Shown: positions 1 to 10,684, counted from the stretch's first letter. The stretch is 64,000 nt of DNA from an uncultured Paenibacillaceae bacterium (GCA_937874515.1 CALNBV010000165.1:10483-74482); one strand, 5' to 3'. Notes: a model not told the origin generated them from the sequence alone. Made by a program: numbers and translations.

Positions 1-629
1 ATTTCTTCCGCACCTTCCCATGTGATTTCCATTTCTAATAAACCAGCCGTTCGTTCCACAATTACAGCCAAATCCTTAACTGAATAGTATTCTAAACGGC
101 TAACTACCCCAAATCGATCACGAAGTGGGGATGAAACCATCCCTGCTCGTGTGGTAGCGCCTACCAGAGTAAAAGAAGGTAAGTCGAGGCGAACAGAACG
201 GGCAGAAGGCCCTTTCCCAATAACGATATCTAAGGCGTAATCCTCCATGGCAGGATACAACACTTCTTCCACGCTACGGGAAAGGCGATGGATTTCATCA
301 ATAAATAGCACATCCCCTTCTTCTAACCCCGATAAGATCGCGGCTAAGTCACCAGGGCGTTCAATGGCTGGTCCAGAGGTTGTCCGAAGGTTAACCCCCA
401 TTTCTTGGGCAATGATCATAGACAGGGTTGTTTTCCCCAACCCTGGAGGTCCGTATAACAATACATGATCCAATGCTTCCTTACGCATTTTTGCAGCTTT
501 TATAAAAATAGATAGATTTTCTTTAACCTGATTTTGCCCTATATACTCCTGAAGAGATTGGGGCCTAAGGCTGACTTCCAACCCATATTCATCATCACGG
601 ATACCAGAGGAAAGAAATCGATCGTCCAT
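1..629 (-). CDS. ruvB: Holliday junction branch migration ATPase RuvB (partial, N-terminal part)
   Basis: RuvB is the hexameric AAA+ motor that drives Holliday-junction branch migration together with RuvA. About 209 N-terminal codons are present; the 3' end runs off the left edge of the window. The reverse-strand translation starts MDDRFLSSG and continues with the RuvB-typical Walker A stretch [10 protein letters not shown], the Walker B stretch LFIDEIHRL and the sensor-1 region GATTRAG. The ATG follows a plausible Shine-Dalgarno (gggtaggaaaa) and lies 16 bp after the ruvA stop, so the two genes form an operon as in other bacilli. Nothing unusual was seen in the visible part. Confidence 0.96.
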   Translation of the reverse strand, partial: MDDRFLSSGIRDDEYGLEVSLRPQSLQEYIGQNQVKENLSIFIKAAKMRKEALDHVLLYGPPGLGKTTLSMIIAQEMGVNLRTTSGPAIERPGDLAAILSGLEEGDVLFIDEIHRLSRSVEEVLYPAMEDYALDIVIGKGPSARSVRLDLPSFTLVGATTRAGMVSSPLRDRFGVVSRLEYYSVKDLAVIVERTAGLLEMEITWEGAEE

Positions 630-644
630 TTTTCCTACCCCTCC

Positions 645-1274
645 TTACATGGTTAAAAATAATTGGAGAGCCCGTTTTATAATTTGATCTGTTGATTGTA
701 AATCGGCCCCTTCTTTTTCGATTTTCACCATGATTTTTTTCACTTCATTTTCACTATAGCCTAAAGCTAATAATGCTTCTGTTGCCTCATGTTTTGGTTG
801 GGCAAAGGTTTGGAATAGGTCTTGAACAGGCGCATTCACATCAGTTATCTCTTCTAAATTAGATAAATCTATGTCTGTTTTCCATTTATCCTTTAAATCC
901 AGAATCATGCGTTGTGCAGTTTTTTTCCCGATTCCAGGAAAGCGAACAAGAAAATCAACATCTTCTCTTTGCACCGCCTGGATAATCCAGGCTGGTGAAG
1001 CTGCGGAAATAATAGCCATCGCTCCCTTTGGACCAATTCCAGAAACATTTAATAATTGACGAAATACATTTCGTTCTTCCCTATGTTGAAAACCGTAAAG
1101 AAAAATGGCATCTTCCCTTACGTAATAATGAGTAAAGACAAGAACGATTTGATTTTTCTTCTCTTGATATTGATATGGATTCCCCATGAAAATACGGTAC
1201 CCCAGTCCCTGGGCCTCAATAACAATAGAATCATTCTCTATATAAGACAGTTTCCCTTCAATAAAATCAATCAT
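645..1274 (-). CDS. ruvA: Holliday junction DNA helicase subunit RuvA
   Basis: RuvA binds the four-way junction and loads RuvB. The protein of 209 residues begins MIDFIEGKLSYI, the usual RuvA start with an OB-fold, followed by two helix-hairpin-helix motifs (VSGIGPKGAM and FPGIGKKTAQR) and a C-terminal domain (EATEALLALGYSENEV) that contacts RuvB. The reading frame is open 17 codons further upstream, but the internal ATG matches the family start and has an aaggaag just before it. It is followed by ruvB and preceded by bofC, with a terminator between bofC and ruvA. Confidence 0.95.
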   Translation of the reverse strand: MIDFIEGKLSYIENDSIVIEAQGLGYRIFMGNPYQYQEKKNQIVLVFTHYYVREDAIFLYGFQHREERNVFRQLLNVSGIGPKGAMAIISAASPAWIIQAVQREDVDFLVRFPGIGKKTAQRMILDLKDKWKTDIDLSNLEEITDVNAPVQDLFQTFAQPKHEATEALLALGYSENEVKKIMVKIEKEGADLQSTDQIIKRALQLFLTM

Positions 1275-1333
1275 TTCTTCCTTAATCCCTCCGAACTTCT
1301 CCGCAATACTCTGCAATACTCCCATTGTACAAC

Positions 1334-1364
1334 AAAAAAAAGGATGACCAAAGCCATCCTTTTT
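1334..1364 (-). terminator. Rho-independent terminator after bofC
   Basis: A stem of about 9 bp (aaaaggatg / catcctttt) with a 7-8 nt loop is followed on the minus strand by a run of T. It starts at the bofC stop codon and lies upstream of ruvA, so ruvA probably has its own promoter or depends on read-through. Confidence 0.7.
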
Positions 1365-1956
1365 ATTCTACCTTTATTGTACTTGCTTTTTCTGAATTGG
1401 CAAACTCGCTGAAGGTAGAAAGAATCGAATTATACTCATCAACATCCTGAACACGAATTCCCCTTTTCAGCATTGATAACTCTTCTTTTGGCAAATGGGA
1501 TTCGATTTTTTTTGTATTAATTTGAAAAAATGTCTGGATGACCTTCTCTTTTTCTGGAACACCATCAAAAAGAGAAAGTTCGCCTTTTTCATTAATGCCA
1601 AAATAGCCATTTGCCTTACAAGTAGGAGATAAATCATTTACCCTCATCTCAAAGGTAAATTCATTATCTTCTCTATGGATCAATTTCCACCCTTCATACC
1701 TGTGAAGTAATTGCTTCGTAGATTCAATCACCTCATCTTTCTTCTCTATTTCAATTTCACCAGTTACATAGGTTTTTTTTAAGATTACATGGACCATTTC
1801 ACCAGACACAGCGCGAACCCCAATAGAGGGTTTCCATCCACTTACAGCATAATAGAAAAAACCTGCACTAATAATAGCAACAAGAAAAAGAAAGAAGATG
1901 GAAGCAATAAGGACAACACGATTAGAAGGCCGGCGAAACTGATTATAAAACATCAT
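1363..1956 (-). CDS. bofC: BofC-like forespore regulator of SpoIVB signalling
   Basis: The 197-residue protein has one N-terminal membrane segment (about residues 14-36, VVLIASIFFLFLVAIISAGFF) and an extracytoplasmic remainder rich in charged residues, matching the BofC family in size and layout. In B. subtilis BofC is secreted into the space between forespore and mother cell, where it restrains the SpoIVB protease that triggers sigma-K activation through SpoIVFA/SpoIVFB; both of those partners are encoded elsewhere in this window. The location upstream of ruvA-ruvB also matches B. subtilis. The ATG has a gagggg site six bases upstream. Confidence 0.85.
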   Translation of the reverse strand: MMFYNQFRRPSNRVVLIASIFFLFLVAIISAGFFYYAVSGWKPSIGVRAVSGEMVHVILKKTYVTGEIEIEKKDEVIESTKQLLHRYEGWKLIHREDNEFTFEMRVNDLSPTCKANGYFGINEKGELSLFDGVPEKEKVIQTFFQINTKKIESHLPKEELSMLKRGIRVQDVDEYNSILSTFSEFANSEKASTIKVE

Positions 1957-2111
1957 CGCAATCCCCTCTTTTATTAGTTATTCTTTTCCCCTTCTTATTT
2001 TTTCCATCCAACTTTTTTCTATACCGCTATTAGGTTGCAAAAAAATTTATAAGCAAAAAGCCCATTTTTGCATATGATGTATCGAACTTTGCAACGAGAA
2101 AGGACGATATC

Positions 2112-2945
2112 ATGAAAATTCACATCGTGAAAAAGGGAGATACCCTTTGGAAAATTGCGCAAAGGTATAATTTAGATTTTGAAAAGTTAAAGGAATTTAA
2201 TACACAACTTGAGAATCCAGATAAAATTTCCCAAGGAATGAAAATAAAAATTCCAACCAACAGTGTACCTATAAGCTCTCAATTTCCTCAAGGTACCCAA
2301 TTACAAAACGTTAGTGAAAAAAAAATAGCTCCTGAACCTACCTTTCAATTGCCACCAGAGGAATTAGCACCTACTCCCATTCCAGAACCTGCACCAGCAC
2401 CTGCACCTTTTATGCAAGCCCCGATTCAGGAATTCCCTCCTGCTCCTGAACCTTTTATGCAAGCCCCATTTCAGGAATTCCCTCCTGCTCCCGTTCCAGC
2501 TCCCACTCCAACACCACAGGCGTCACCTTATATGCCCATGATGCCTATGATGCCAATTATGCCGCCTATGATGCCACAATTTGCACCCTTTCCATTCTGT
2601 CCACCAATGAAGCCACATCATGACCATTGTTCTCCACCGCCACAACATTTTCCCGGTTATCCCATGGAGCCAGGTGAAATGGACTTTAATCCATTCCAAC
2701 AAAATCCCCACATGATGTATTCACCATTTCCATACCCCTATATGCAACCAATGCCATTCCAATCAGGGATGCCTGGAATGCCTGGAATGCCTGGAATGTC
2801 TGGAATGCCTCCTGCTCCCCCATCAAATCCGGGAATGGAACCAACCGTACCAAATGCAGGTATGCCAGAAGAAGAACTCCCCTATCAACAACCCTACTGC
2901 CCTCCTACCACCAAGAAAAAGAAAAAAGGAAGAAATAGAGGATAA
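2112..2945 (+). CDS. safA: LysM spore-coat morphogenetic protein, SafA-like
   Basis: Residues 1-48 form a LysM domain (IHIVKKGDTLWKIAQRYNLD ... ISQGMKIKIP), which binds peptidoglycan. The rest, to residue 277, is low-complexity and rich in proline, methionine and glutamine, with a duplicated FMQAP-QEFPPAP segment, an MPMMPMMP block, GMPGMP repeats and a lysine-rich tail. SafA of B. subtilis has the same plan and directs inner spore-coat assembly; its neighbourhood near bofC-ruvAB is also shared. It is the only plus-strand gene in the first 10 kb. The low-complexity part diverges fast, so the name rests on domain order and location. Confidence 0.75.
   Translation: MKIHIVKKGDTLWKIAQRYNLDFEKLKEFNTQLENPDKISQGMKIKIPTNSVPISSQFPQGTQLQNVSEKKIAPEPTFQLPPEELAPTPIPEPAPAPAPFMQAPIQEFPPAPEPFMQAPFQEFPPAPVPAPTPTPQASPYMPMMPMMPIMPPMMPQFAPFPFCPPMKPHHDHCSPPPQHFPGYPMEPGEMDFNPFQQNPHMMYSPFPYPYMQPMPFQSGMPGMPGMPGMSGMPPAPPSNPGMEPTVPNAGMPEEELPYQQPYCPPTTKKKKKGRNRG
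2767..2811 (+). repeat. 9-bp tandem repeat coding GMP/GMS units in the LysM coat gene
   Basis: Four to five tandem copies of a nine-base unit (ggaatgcct with single-base variants) encode consecutive Gly-Met-Pro tripeptides. The repeat is in frame, so changes in copy number would alter protein length only. Confidence 0.8.
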
Positions 2946-2947
2946 AT

Positions 2948-2980
2948 AAAAACGTGAACCGATATAAGGTTCACGTTTTT
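2948..2980. terminator. Bidirectional terminator between safA-like gene and pheA
   Basis: A perfect 13-bp inverted repeat (aaaaacgtgaacc / ggttcacgttttt) with a 7-nt loop has T runs on both strands. It lies between the convergent genes safA (+) and pheA (-). Confidence 0.88.
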
Positions 2981-2985
2981 ATTTC

Positions 2986-3861
2986 TTATGATGATGTGCT
3001 TCCAACAACTTCTTTAATATACACTGGATAAGTTCCCATTAAGCGAATTTGGAAACCTAATGCCTCCATTTCCGCAAATGCACCAGGCAACAATATTTCA
3101 TCCATTTCCTGTTCAATATCAATGACGAAATGATAGTTTCCTAACCCTGTTTTTGTTGGACGTGATTCAATCCTGGAAAGGTTAATTTTCCTCCAGGCAA
3201 AAGCAGCTAATACCTGATAAAGAGCACCTGGAAAATCAGAAGGAAGAGTAACCAGTACGGTCGTTTTACTTCTGTTTGTTTCTGGTGCAATTAACTCCAT
3301 ATTGCCGACTACCACAAAACGGGTATAGTTATTCTTCTTATCTTCAATTTCCCCACGAAGAATGGTTACAGGATAAATCTTCGTCGCCGTAAGGGAACAA
3401 ACTGCTGCCCAGGGTTCATCTGGATGTTCTCCAACCAGGCGAGGCCCCTCTGCAGTACTGCCTATATACTCGATTTCCGCATTGGGGAGATTTTCTCTTA
3501 AATAATCCCTGGATTGGGCAATGGCCTGTGGATGGGACATGACTTTTTTAATGTCAGATAGGGAAGGTAATGGATCTTTTGTCGCTACCACCAGGTGTTG
3601 GGAAATCGGAATCGCCAATTCAGCCAAAAAGGGCAAAGAAACTTTATGAATTAACCAGTCAAGGGTTAATGTAACAGAGCCTTCAATGGAATTTTCTAAG
3701 GGTACCACGGCAAAATCGATTTGTTTTTCTGCCACTGCATCCAGGCAATCTGGGATGGTGCTATAAGGGCAAAAGATATCCTCTTCACTTGTAAAAAGGA
3801 ATCTGGCTGCTTCTTCTGTATTGGTGCCCCGGGGGCCTAAAAATGCAATCCTTCTTTCCAT
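2986..3861 (-). CDS. pheA: Prephenate dehydratase PheA
   Basis: It converts prephenate to phenylpyruvate in phenylalanine synthesis. The 291-residue protein has the periplasmic-binding-like catalytic domain starting IAFLGPRGTNTEEAA, with the NSIEGSV segment near residue 58 and the TRF motif (NNYTRFVVVG, about residue 180), followed by an ACT regulatory domain (about 200-280) with the ESRPTK motif that senses phenylalanine. It is the last gene of pheB-hom-thrC-thrB-pheA, 12 bp after thrB, so phenylalanine and threonine genes are co-transcribed. The convergent terminator follows immediately. Confidence 0.95.
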   Translation of the reverse strand: MERRIAFLGPRGTNTEEAARFLFTSEEDIFCPYSTIPDCLDAVAEKQIDFAVVPLENSIEGSVTLTLDWLIHKVSLPFLAELAIPISQHLVVATKDPLPSLSDIKKVMSHPQAIAQSRDYLRENLPNAEIEYIGSTAEGPRLVGEHPDEPWAAVCSLTATKIYPVTILRGEIEDKKNNYTRFVVVGNMELIAPETNRSKTTVLVTLPSDFPGALYQVLAAFAWRKINLSRIESRPTKTGLGNYHFVIDIEQEMDEILLPGAFAEMEALGFQIRLMGTYPVYIKEVVGSTSS

Positions 3862-3873
3862 CCTAAATCTCCT

Positions 3874-4806
3874 TTACTGTGCCACACCTGAAATGCTTTT
3901 TTCAATCACAACACCATTTCGGTCCGGTTTCAATCGCATAACAGTTGAATCAATTCCGTACTTTTTCAATGTATCTACCATATAACACTCTAAAATATCC
4001 GTTGGCTTCGTCTTATCAATCAAAGCTAGAATAGTTGGCCCTGCCCCGGATAAAGCGGTACCAAGTGCGCCATATTCATGGGCATGATGAATAATTTCTT
4101 CTAAACCTGGAACTAATGGTGCACGATAAGGGTGATGCACAACATCCTTCATAGCTTCTGCTAAAGCTTCTAGTTGCCCTGTTGCAAGAGCCGCTACAAG
4201 CACTCCAGCATGACTGGTATTAAACACAACATCCTTACGGCTATATGTTGCTGGGAGGACATTTCTTGCTTTCTCCGTTTTCAACATAAAATGAGGAATA
4301 ACAGCTATGGCCTCTAACTCTTCAGGTACATTTAATTGAACATAACGAAGGTTATCCTGTCCAATGCAGGCAACAATAATGCCGCCGAAAAGGGAAGCAC
4401 CTACATTATCAGGATGCCCTTCCCACTCCGTTGCCATGGTAAACAACTCATCTTTAGAATAAAGCCCACCGGCTAACTCATTAGCTGCAACAAGAGCACC
4501 TACAATAGCAGTAGCACTACTGCCCAAACCCCGGGTTAAAGGGACATCAGAATCAACGTCAATCAGTAATTCAGGAACAGAAAGCCCTGCTCCAGACAAC
4601 AACTTCTCTGCTACTTTATATATTAAATTGGTTTTATCAGTGGGAAGTCCTGACATTTGATTCCCATGGAGGCGCACCACGGTTGTGTCACTAACCTCCA
4701 TGCGAATGGTCGTATACAGTTGAAAAGCCATTCCAATGGTATCAAAACCGGGACCAAGATTGGCCGTGCTCGCCGGAATTTTCACCTGTACGCTTTTTTG
4801 ACGCAC
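3874..4806 (-). CDS. thrB: Homoserine kinase ThrB
   Basis: This GHMP-family kinase phosphorylates homoserine on the route to threonine. The 310-residue protein has the N-terminal IPASTANLGPGFD motif, the ATP-binding loop PLTRGLGSSATAIVGAL (about residues 88-104) and the C-terminal glycine-rich SGAGPT motif. Length is usual for the family. The start is three bases downstream of the thrC stop, which indicates translational coupling. Confidence 0.96.
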   Translation of the reverse strand: MRQKSVQVKIPASTANLGPGFDTIGMAFQLYTTIRMEVSDTTVVRLHGNQMSGLPTDKTNLIYKVAEKLLSGAGLSVPELLIDVDSDVPLTRGLGSSATAIVGALVAANELAGGLYSKDELFTMATEWEGHPDNVGASLFGGIIVACIGQDNLRYVQLNVPEELEAIAVIPHFMLKTEKARNVLPATYSRKDVVFNTSHAGVLVAALATGQLEALAEAMKDVVHHPYRAPLVPGLEEIIHHAHEYGALGTALSGAGPTILALIDKTKPTDILECYMVDTLKKYGIDSTVMRLKPDRNGVVIEKSISGVAQ

Positions 4807-4808
4807 GA

Positions 4809-5867
4809 TTAGACACCCGCTTCCTGCATAATCACACGCATCACTGCTTCTTCCGTACTTTCTACAACAACAGGCTCTACTCCAACTGCTTTCATTGCGA
4901 TATTAGGATCTTTCAAACCATTTCCAGTAAGAACACAAACCACTTGTTGGCCTGCTTCTATTTTTCCTTCTTTACGCATTTTAATCATTCCTGCGAGAGA
5001 AGCCGCTGAAGCAGGTTCACAGAAAATGCCTTCCATGCTGGCAAGCATCTTATAAGCAACTAAAATTTCTTCATCAGTTACCATATCAATATGCCCACCG
5101 GACTCGTCACGGGCATTCAATGCTAAATCCCAGCTTGCTGGATTTCCGATACGGATTGCTGTAGCAATGGTTTCTGGATTTTTAATAGGTTCACCTTTAA
5201 CTAATGCTGCTGCCCCTTCTGCTTCAAAACCAAACATACGGGGACGGTTCCCTACTTTGCCTGCTTCATGATATTCCTTAAAGCCTTTCCAGTATGCAGA
5301 AATGTTACCCGCATTGCCAACAGGAATAGCAAGAATGTCAGGGGCTTTTCCTAAGGTTTCGCATACTTCAAAAGCTGCTGTTTTTTGCCCTTCTAAACGA
5401 TAAGGGTTAACGGAGTTCACTAGAGTAATTGGATGTTTGGCGCAAATTTCACGCACGATTTCCAACGCTTCGTCAAAGTTTCCTTCAATAGCAATAATTT
5501 CTGCGCCATATACAACGGCCTGAGCCAGTTTACCCAGAGCGATATTATTATTAGGGATTAACACGATGCAACGGAGATCAGCACGGGCAGCATAAGCGGC
5601 AGCTGCTGCAGAGGTATTCCCCGTAGATGCACACATAATCGTCGTGCTGCCTTCCTCTACTGCTTTTGCCACAGCCATAACCATTCCACGGTCTTTAAAA
5701 GAACCTGTTGGATTTAAACCTTCATATTTAAAATAAATCTCAAGATCTAACTCTTTAGATATTTTCGGTGCATAAATAAGAGGTGTGTCCCCCTCATGTA
5801 AAGTTAACCGAGGTGTTTTATCTGTTACAGGTAAGTATTGTTCAAAACGTTCTATGATGCCAGCCAT
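4809..5867 (-). CDS. thrC: Threonine synthase ThrC
   Basis: This PLP enzyme makes threonine from O-phosphohomoserine. The 352-residue protein is of the short bacterial/Bacillus type. It shows the PLP-lysine segment [11 protein letters not shown] (Lys near residue 59), the phosphate loop [13 protein letters not shown] and the [10 protein letters not shown] motif. It overlaps the hom stop codon in the ATG/stop junction, so hom-thrC-thrB are translated together. Confidence 0.96.
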   Translation of the reverse strand: MAGIIERFEQYLPVTDKTPRLTLHEGDTPLIYAPKISKELDLEIYFKYEGLNPTGSFKDRGMVMAVAKAVEEGSTTIMCASTGNTSAAAAAYAARADLRCIVLIPNNNIALGKLAQAVVYGAEIIAIEGNFDEALEIVREICAKHPITLVNSVNPYRLEGQKTAAFEVCETLGKAPDILAIPVGNAGNISAYWKGFKEYHEAGKVGNRPRMFGFEAEGAAALVKGEPIKNPETIATAIRIGNPASWDLALNARDESGGHIDMVTDEEILVAYKMLASMEGIFCEPASAASLAGMIKMRKEGKIEAGQQVVCVLTGNGLKDPNIAMKAVGVEPVVVESTEEAVMRVIMQEAGV

Positions 5868-7171
5868 TATTTTTGTTCCCCACCTTCTACACGATATAAG
5901 CTTTTTACTTCATATACGCTGTCCAGTGCTTCAAAAGCATTGCGTACGTCCATGATATTCCCTTTAGAAGCATGATGTGTAACCATAATAACTTCCGCCT
6001 GTTTGCCATCATTATATGGCTGTTGCATAACATGTTCTAAGCTTACATCATGTTCCGCTAAAATGCGAGTGATTTGTGCCAGAACTCCCCGTTTGTCAGC
6101 AACTACCAGACGCAAGAAGTACTTGGAATTGATTTGATCGTCGCCTTTTAATAGTTTCTCCTTATAAGGAGCTACACTGCCACGACCATTTACACCTAAT
6201 TTCATATTTTTCACAACGGTGACTAGGTCAGCTACTACGGCTGTTGCAGTTGGCAATTCACCTGCACCTGGTCCATAAAACATGGTTTCCCCAACAGCTT
6301 CACCATGAACATAAATGGCGTTAAACACACCGTTTACAGAAGCCAGTGGATGACTATTATGCACTAAGGTTGGTTGTACGCTAACTTCGATTAAATCATC
6401 ATCCCGTTTAGCGATTCCCAATAACTTCATTTCATAACCAAGGCGTTTGGCATGGTTAATATCTTCTGATGATACATTGGATATCCCCTGGAACTCAACA
6501 TCATCCAGATTCATGTCCACATGGAAACCAAGAGTACTTAAAATGGCCATTTTTCTTGCCGCATCATGGCCTTCTACATCCGCTGTTGGGTCTGATTCGG
6601 CATAGCCTAATTTTTGTGCTTCTTTCAGTACATCAGCGTAGTCTGCGCCTTCCTGGCTCATTTTCGTTAAAATATAGTTGGTTGTTCCATTTACAATGCC
6701 CATCATTTTTGTAATCCTGTCAGAAGAGAAGCCTTCTACCAGAGCCCGTAAAATAGGAATGCCGCCAGCCACACTGGCTTCATAGAACACGTCGCACCCT
6801 TTTTCCTGTGCTTTAGAAAGAATTTCTGCTCCGCTTTCTGCCATTAAATCTTTATTGGCAGTGACTACATGTTTCCCATTTTCGAGGGCTTGCAAAATAT
6901 ATTCTTTCGTTGGATGAATGCCGCCGATTACTTCAACGATGACATCAATTTCAGGATCATTCACCAACTCTTCAGGATCCAAAGTCACTAACTCAGAAGG
7001 AATGGAAACATTCCGTTCTTTATCCATATTGCGAACAAGAATTTTCTTAATTTCAAGGGATAATCCCGTTTGTTTTTGCAAGTCTTCCTGATGTCCCTGA
7101 ATAATGCGAACCACACCAGTTCCTACAGTACCTAATCCCATTAAACCTACTTTAACTGAATTATTGTTCAT
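5867..7171 (-). CDS. hom: Homoserine dehydrogenase with ACT domain
   Basis: It reduces aspartate semialdehyde to homoserine, feeding threonine and methionine synthesis. Residues 6-18 carry the NAD(P) loop [13 protein letters not shown]. The catalytic domain contains NGTTNYIL and the [18 protein letters not shown] signature near residues 190-207. A C-terminal ACT domain (about 355-430) likely senses threonine. The ATG used here lies one codon inside the longest frame (which opens with TTG) and follows an aaggtgagg site. Confidence 0.96.
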   Translation of the reverse strand: MNNNSVKVGLMGLGTVGTGVVRIIQGHQEDLQKQTGLSLEIKKILVRNMDKERNVSIPSELVTLDPEELVNDPEIDVIVEVIGGIHPTKEYILQALENGKHVVTANKDLMAESGAEILSKAQEKGCDVFYEASVAGGIPILRALVEGFSSDRITKMMGIVNGTTNYILTKMSQEGADYADVLKEAQKLGYAESDPTADVEGHDAARKMAILSTLGFHVDMNLDDVEFQGISNVSSEDINHAKRLGYEMKLLGIAKRDDDLIEVSVQPTLVHNSHPLASVNGVFNAIYVHGEAVGETMFYGPGAGELPTATAVVADLVTVVKNMKLGVNGRGSVAPYKEKLLKGDDQINSKYFLRLVVADKRGVLAQITRILAEHDVSLEHVMQQPYNDGKQAEVIMVTHHASKGNIMDVRNAFEALDSVYEVKSLYRVEGGEQK

Positions 7172-7200
7172 CAATAAACCTCACCTTCCATGGAAATCGA

Positions 7201-7647
7201 TTATCCTCTTCCTATAATTAAAGCCATTTTTACTCCATTTATCGCCTTTAGCTCTTCAAGGAATTCACTCATAGATACCAACAGATTTCCAGTATCAATA
7301 GAAAGAGCTACATTAGCAATTCCCTGTAAAGGAATAGTTTGATTAATCGTTAGGATATTGCCACCTTTTTCCGCAACGAATTTTAACACATGTGACAAAA
7401 TCCCTGATCGATGTTCAAGATCCATAGATACTGTTATCATTTTGTCCTGTGAAAAAGCGTTAAAAGGAAAGATACCATCTTTATATTTATAAAAGGCACT
7501 TCGGCTTAACCCTACCTTTTCTACAGCTTCATGCACGGTATGGGCTTCATTTGATTCAATAAGCCTTTTTGCCTCTACAGTTTTCACAATGGCTTCCGGT
7601 AAAATATCCTCTCGAATCACATAGAATACATCTTCCCGTCCTGGCAT
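7201..7647 (-). CDS. pheB: ACT-domain protein PheB
   Basis: The 148-residue protein has a short N-terminal region (FYVIREDILPEAIVKT) resembling a helix-turn-helix segment (AVEKVGLSRSAFYKYKD) and a C-terminal ACT domain (about residues 75-145). In B. subtilis the gene between obg and pheA is called pheB; its biochemical role is unsettled, and it was once called chorismate mutase. The start at 7647 was chosen over an upstream in-frame start because it has a near-perfect aaggagga four bases before the ATG and gives the usual family length. Here hom-thrC-thrB separates it from pheA. Confidence 0.9.
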   Translation of the reverse strand: MPGREDVFYVIREDILPEAIVKTVEAKRLIESNEAHTVHEAVEKVGLSRSAFYKYKDGIFPFNAFSQDKMITVSMDLEHRSGILSHVLKFVAEKGGNILTINQTIPLQGIANVALSIDTGNLLVSMSEFLEELKAINGVKMALIIGRG

Positions 7648-7724
7648 GAAGTCCTCCTTACAAAAACATTTGTTCATGTACAATGGACATTATATACGGA
7701 AATCCTTAGTAAAACAAGGGGAAA

Positions 7725-7748
7725 AGCAGCCGGATTTTTCCGGCTGCT
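7725..7748 (-). terminator. Hairpin between obgE and pheB
   Basis: A 10-bp G+C-rich stem (agcagccgga / tccggctgct) has a tight 4-nt loop and is followed on the minus strand by a short T4. It probably gives partial termination between obgE and the pheB operon. Confidence 0.6.
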
Positions 7749-7752
7749 TAGA

Positions 7753-9051
<1,299 letters not shown>

Positions 9052-9072
9052 TCATCAAACAAATTAGCTATT

Positions 9073-9624
9073 TCATGTAAGGAAAGGTATTTTCCACTCC
9101 GTAAATACTTCCCCTTCCCCACGTTCATAATGGGTTAACTGTCCCCCACAATTCTTTCCTTCTTCTTTCAATACAGAAAAGGTTTCCTCCCATTTTGCAT
9201 CCAGAAAACCGCTATAATCTGTGGAGACAAGAAGGGTATCATCCTCTTTATGCATTCTTAAGATCAGGTGGCTAGGCTCCCCCTGATTATTTGCATCATG
9301 ATCCCGGATTGCCTTTACAAGGGATATCATCCACTGGCAAACAGCATCCATATTATTTCGAGCACGAGAAAAAGAAAATGGGACTGGGATTTCTACCTCT
9401 AAAACGATATTTTTATTAAATACATTAAAGGTAAGCAAATAGGCGGCTAATTCATCGTGCCCCAGGGCTGACACTAATGAATCCCTATGGGTGGATTCGA
9501 CAAAACGTTTTATGTACTCTTCACATTGTTCATAACGTCCTAATTTTAAGTATCCTAAAAGTACCTGCATATGATTTAAGATGTCATGCCGCTGGTAACT
9601 TAATACTTCAACCAAATTCTTCAC
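9073..9624 (-). CDS. spo0B: Sporulation phosphotransferase Spo0B
   Basis: Spo0B transfers phosphate from Spo0F to Spo0A in the sporulation phosphorelay. The 183-residue protein has the helical-hairpin phosphoacceptor region SYQRHDILNHMQVLLGYL, where the His of QRHD is the likely phosphorylation site, followed by a degenerate histidine-kinase-like ATPase domain. The ATG at 9630 sits only one base after gggagggg, whereas the GTG six bases later is spaced properly; GTG at 9624 is preferred. The pairing with obg is diagnostic, as Spo0B sequences are poorly conserved. The usual upstream neighbour rpmA is 27 kb away. Confidence 0.85.
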   Translation of the reverse strand: MKNLVEVLSYQRHDILNHMQVLLGYLKLGRYEQCEEYIKRFVESTHRDSLVSALGHDELAAYLLTFNVFNKNIVLEVEIPVPFSFSRARNNMDAVCQWMISLVKAIRDHDANNQGEPSHLILRMHKEDDTLLVSTDYSGFLDAKWEETFSVLKEEGKNCGGQLTHYERGEGEVFTEWKIPFLT

Positions 9625-9682
9625 CGCCATACCCCTCCCTATTAATAATCTTTTCCATTGTAACATAGATAAACCAATTTAT

Positions 9683-9889
9683 TTATTGTTCTTTAAACAA
9701 CGCTTTTAATCCCTCAAGTTTTTGAAAAGGGTTTTGTTTCTTAATAGGTTTGTACTTGTTTTTCTTCGCACAGTCATCACATAAGAACCCTGCTACTACC
9801 TCTTCTTCCCCTTTTTTATGATTGGCATATACCGCATATACTGTATTTTGTATTGATTTCCCACATTGTAAACAATCCTGTTGCAACAT
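9683..9889 (-). CDS. Small zinc-ribbon-like protein, unknown function
   Basis: The 68-residue protein carries two CxxC pairs (CLQCGK near residue 7 and CDDCAKK near residue 37), which suggests a structural zinc site, and a basic C-terminal tail. I do not recognise a family. It lies between spo0B and the membrane ferredoxin gene, so it marks the left boundary of the material inserted between rpmA and spo0B. Confidence 0.6.
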   Translation of the reverse strand: MLQQDCLQCGKSIQNTVYAVYANHKKGEEEVVAGFLCDDCAKKNKYKPIKKQNPFQKLEGLKALFKEQ

Positions 9890-9961
9890 AACTGAAAAAC
9901 TCCTTATATAATGAAAGAATTAAACATAGTGTACCAAACTTTATCCCTTTGTATCATCCTT

Positions 9962-10591
9962 TTATCTTTGTTTTGAGTAGTGAATTGTATTCTTTGGACA
10001 TACTTGTTGACAGTTGGTGCATTGCAAGCATAAGGAGGTTTTGATTTCAGACTTTTTATCCTCTTTTTTCACTTCTATTGCATTGGATGGGCAAACCTTC
10101 GTGCAAAGCTTGCAGCCAATACAACCCTGCTTATTTACCTTTTCAGAAAATATTGGGGATCTGCCAAAGACTTTTAGAAGTGCCCCAAAGGGACAAATGA
10201 GATTATGAAATACAGATGGCTTATATCTCAGTGTTACAAGTACTGAAACAGCAAGCCAAATCATTAGGATAGGAATCCTTAGATCTAATAGTTTTTGTGT
10301 AAGCACCATAAATATAATGCTACCTGCCAATGCGAACCATGGAAATATACCCGAACGAAGCCATTTGGGAGATTGATCTTTCTGCAACCTTAGCTTTTTT
10401 GAAAGCCCTTCTACCGGAATCATGACTGTATTCATAGGACATATATAACCACAGTATACCCTTCCAAATACTAATGCTACTATCAGGCTAACCCCAAATA
10501 AAGCAAGCCAAAGCATCATTTTACCCTTTAATATTAAAAATATAAATAGTGCTAGAAACAAAATACGTATGACGGTAATGATATATTTCAT
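9962..10591 (-). CDS. NapH/YccM-like membrane protein with two 4Fe-4S clusters
   Basis: The 209-residue protein has about four membrane segments in its first 130 residues, two CxxxCP motifs at the membrane edge (CGYICPMN and CPFGALL), and a C-terminal bacterial ferredoxin domain with CIGCKLCTKVCP and CLQCTNCQQVCP. NapH, NosR-C and related proteins share this plan and carry electrons between the quinol pool and redox partners. The substrate cannot be named: no nitrate, nitrous-oxide or other reductase is nearby. It is divergent from a Crp/Fnr gene, which may control it. Confidence 0.75.
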   Translation of the reverse strand: MKYIITVIRILFLALFIFLILKGKMMLWLALFGVSLIVALVFGRVYCGYICPMNTVMIPVEGLSKKLRLQKDQSPKWLRSGIFPWFALAGSIIFMVLTQKLLDLRIPILMIWLAVSVLVTLRYKPSVFHNLICPFGALLKVFGRSPIFSEKVNKQGCIGCKLCTKVCPSNAIEVKKEDKKSEIKTSLCLQCTNCQQVCPKNTIHYSKQR

Positions 10592-10610
10592 AATGCTTCG
10601 TCCTCTTTCA

Positions 10611-10640
10611 TTGGTTTTAGTACTATTTTAACCCTATAAT
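10611..10640 (+). promoter_or_regulatory. Putative sigma-A promoter of the Crp/Fnr gene
   Basis: TTGGTT, an 18-base spacer and TATAAT precede the regulator gene. The transcription start would fall just before the perfect palindrome at 10650-10669. Confidence 0.6.
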
Positions 10641-10649
10641 GTGAACAAA

Positions 10650-10669
10650 AGTGTTACCACGGTAACACT
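10650..10669. promoter_or_regulatory. Perfect 9+2+9 palindrome upstream of the Crp/Fnr gene
   Basis: AGTGTTACC, two bases, then GGTAACACT form a perfect inverted repeat 15 bases before the start codon and at the predicted transcription start. Location suggests an autoregulatory operator, perhaps also affecting the divergent ferredoxin gene. It resembles Crp/Fnr-type sites in size but not in the TGTGA core. Confidence 0.6.
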
Positions 10670-10684
10670 TGAGGAGATTAATAT

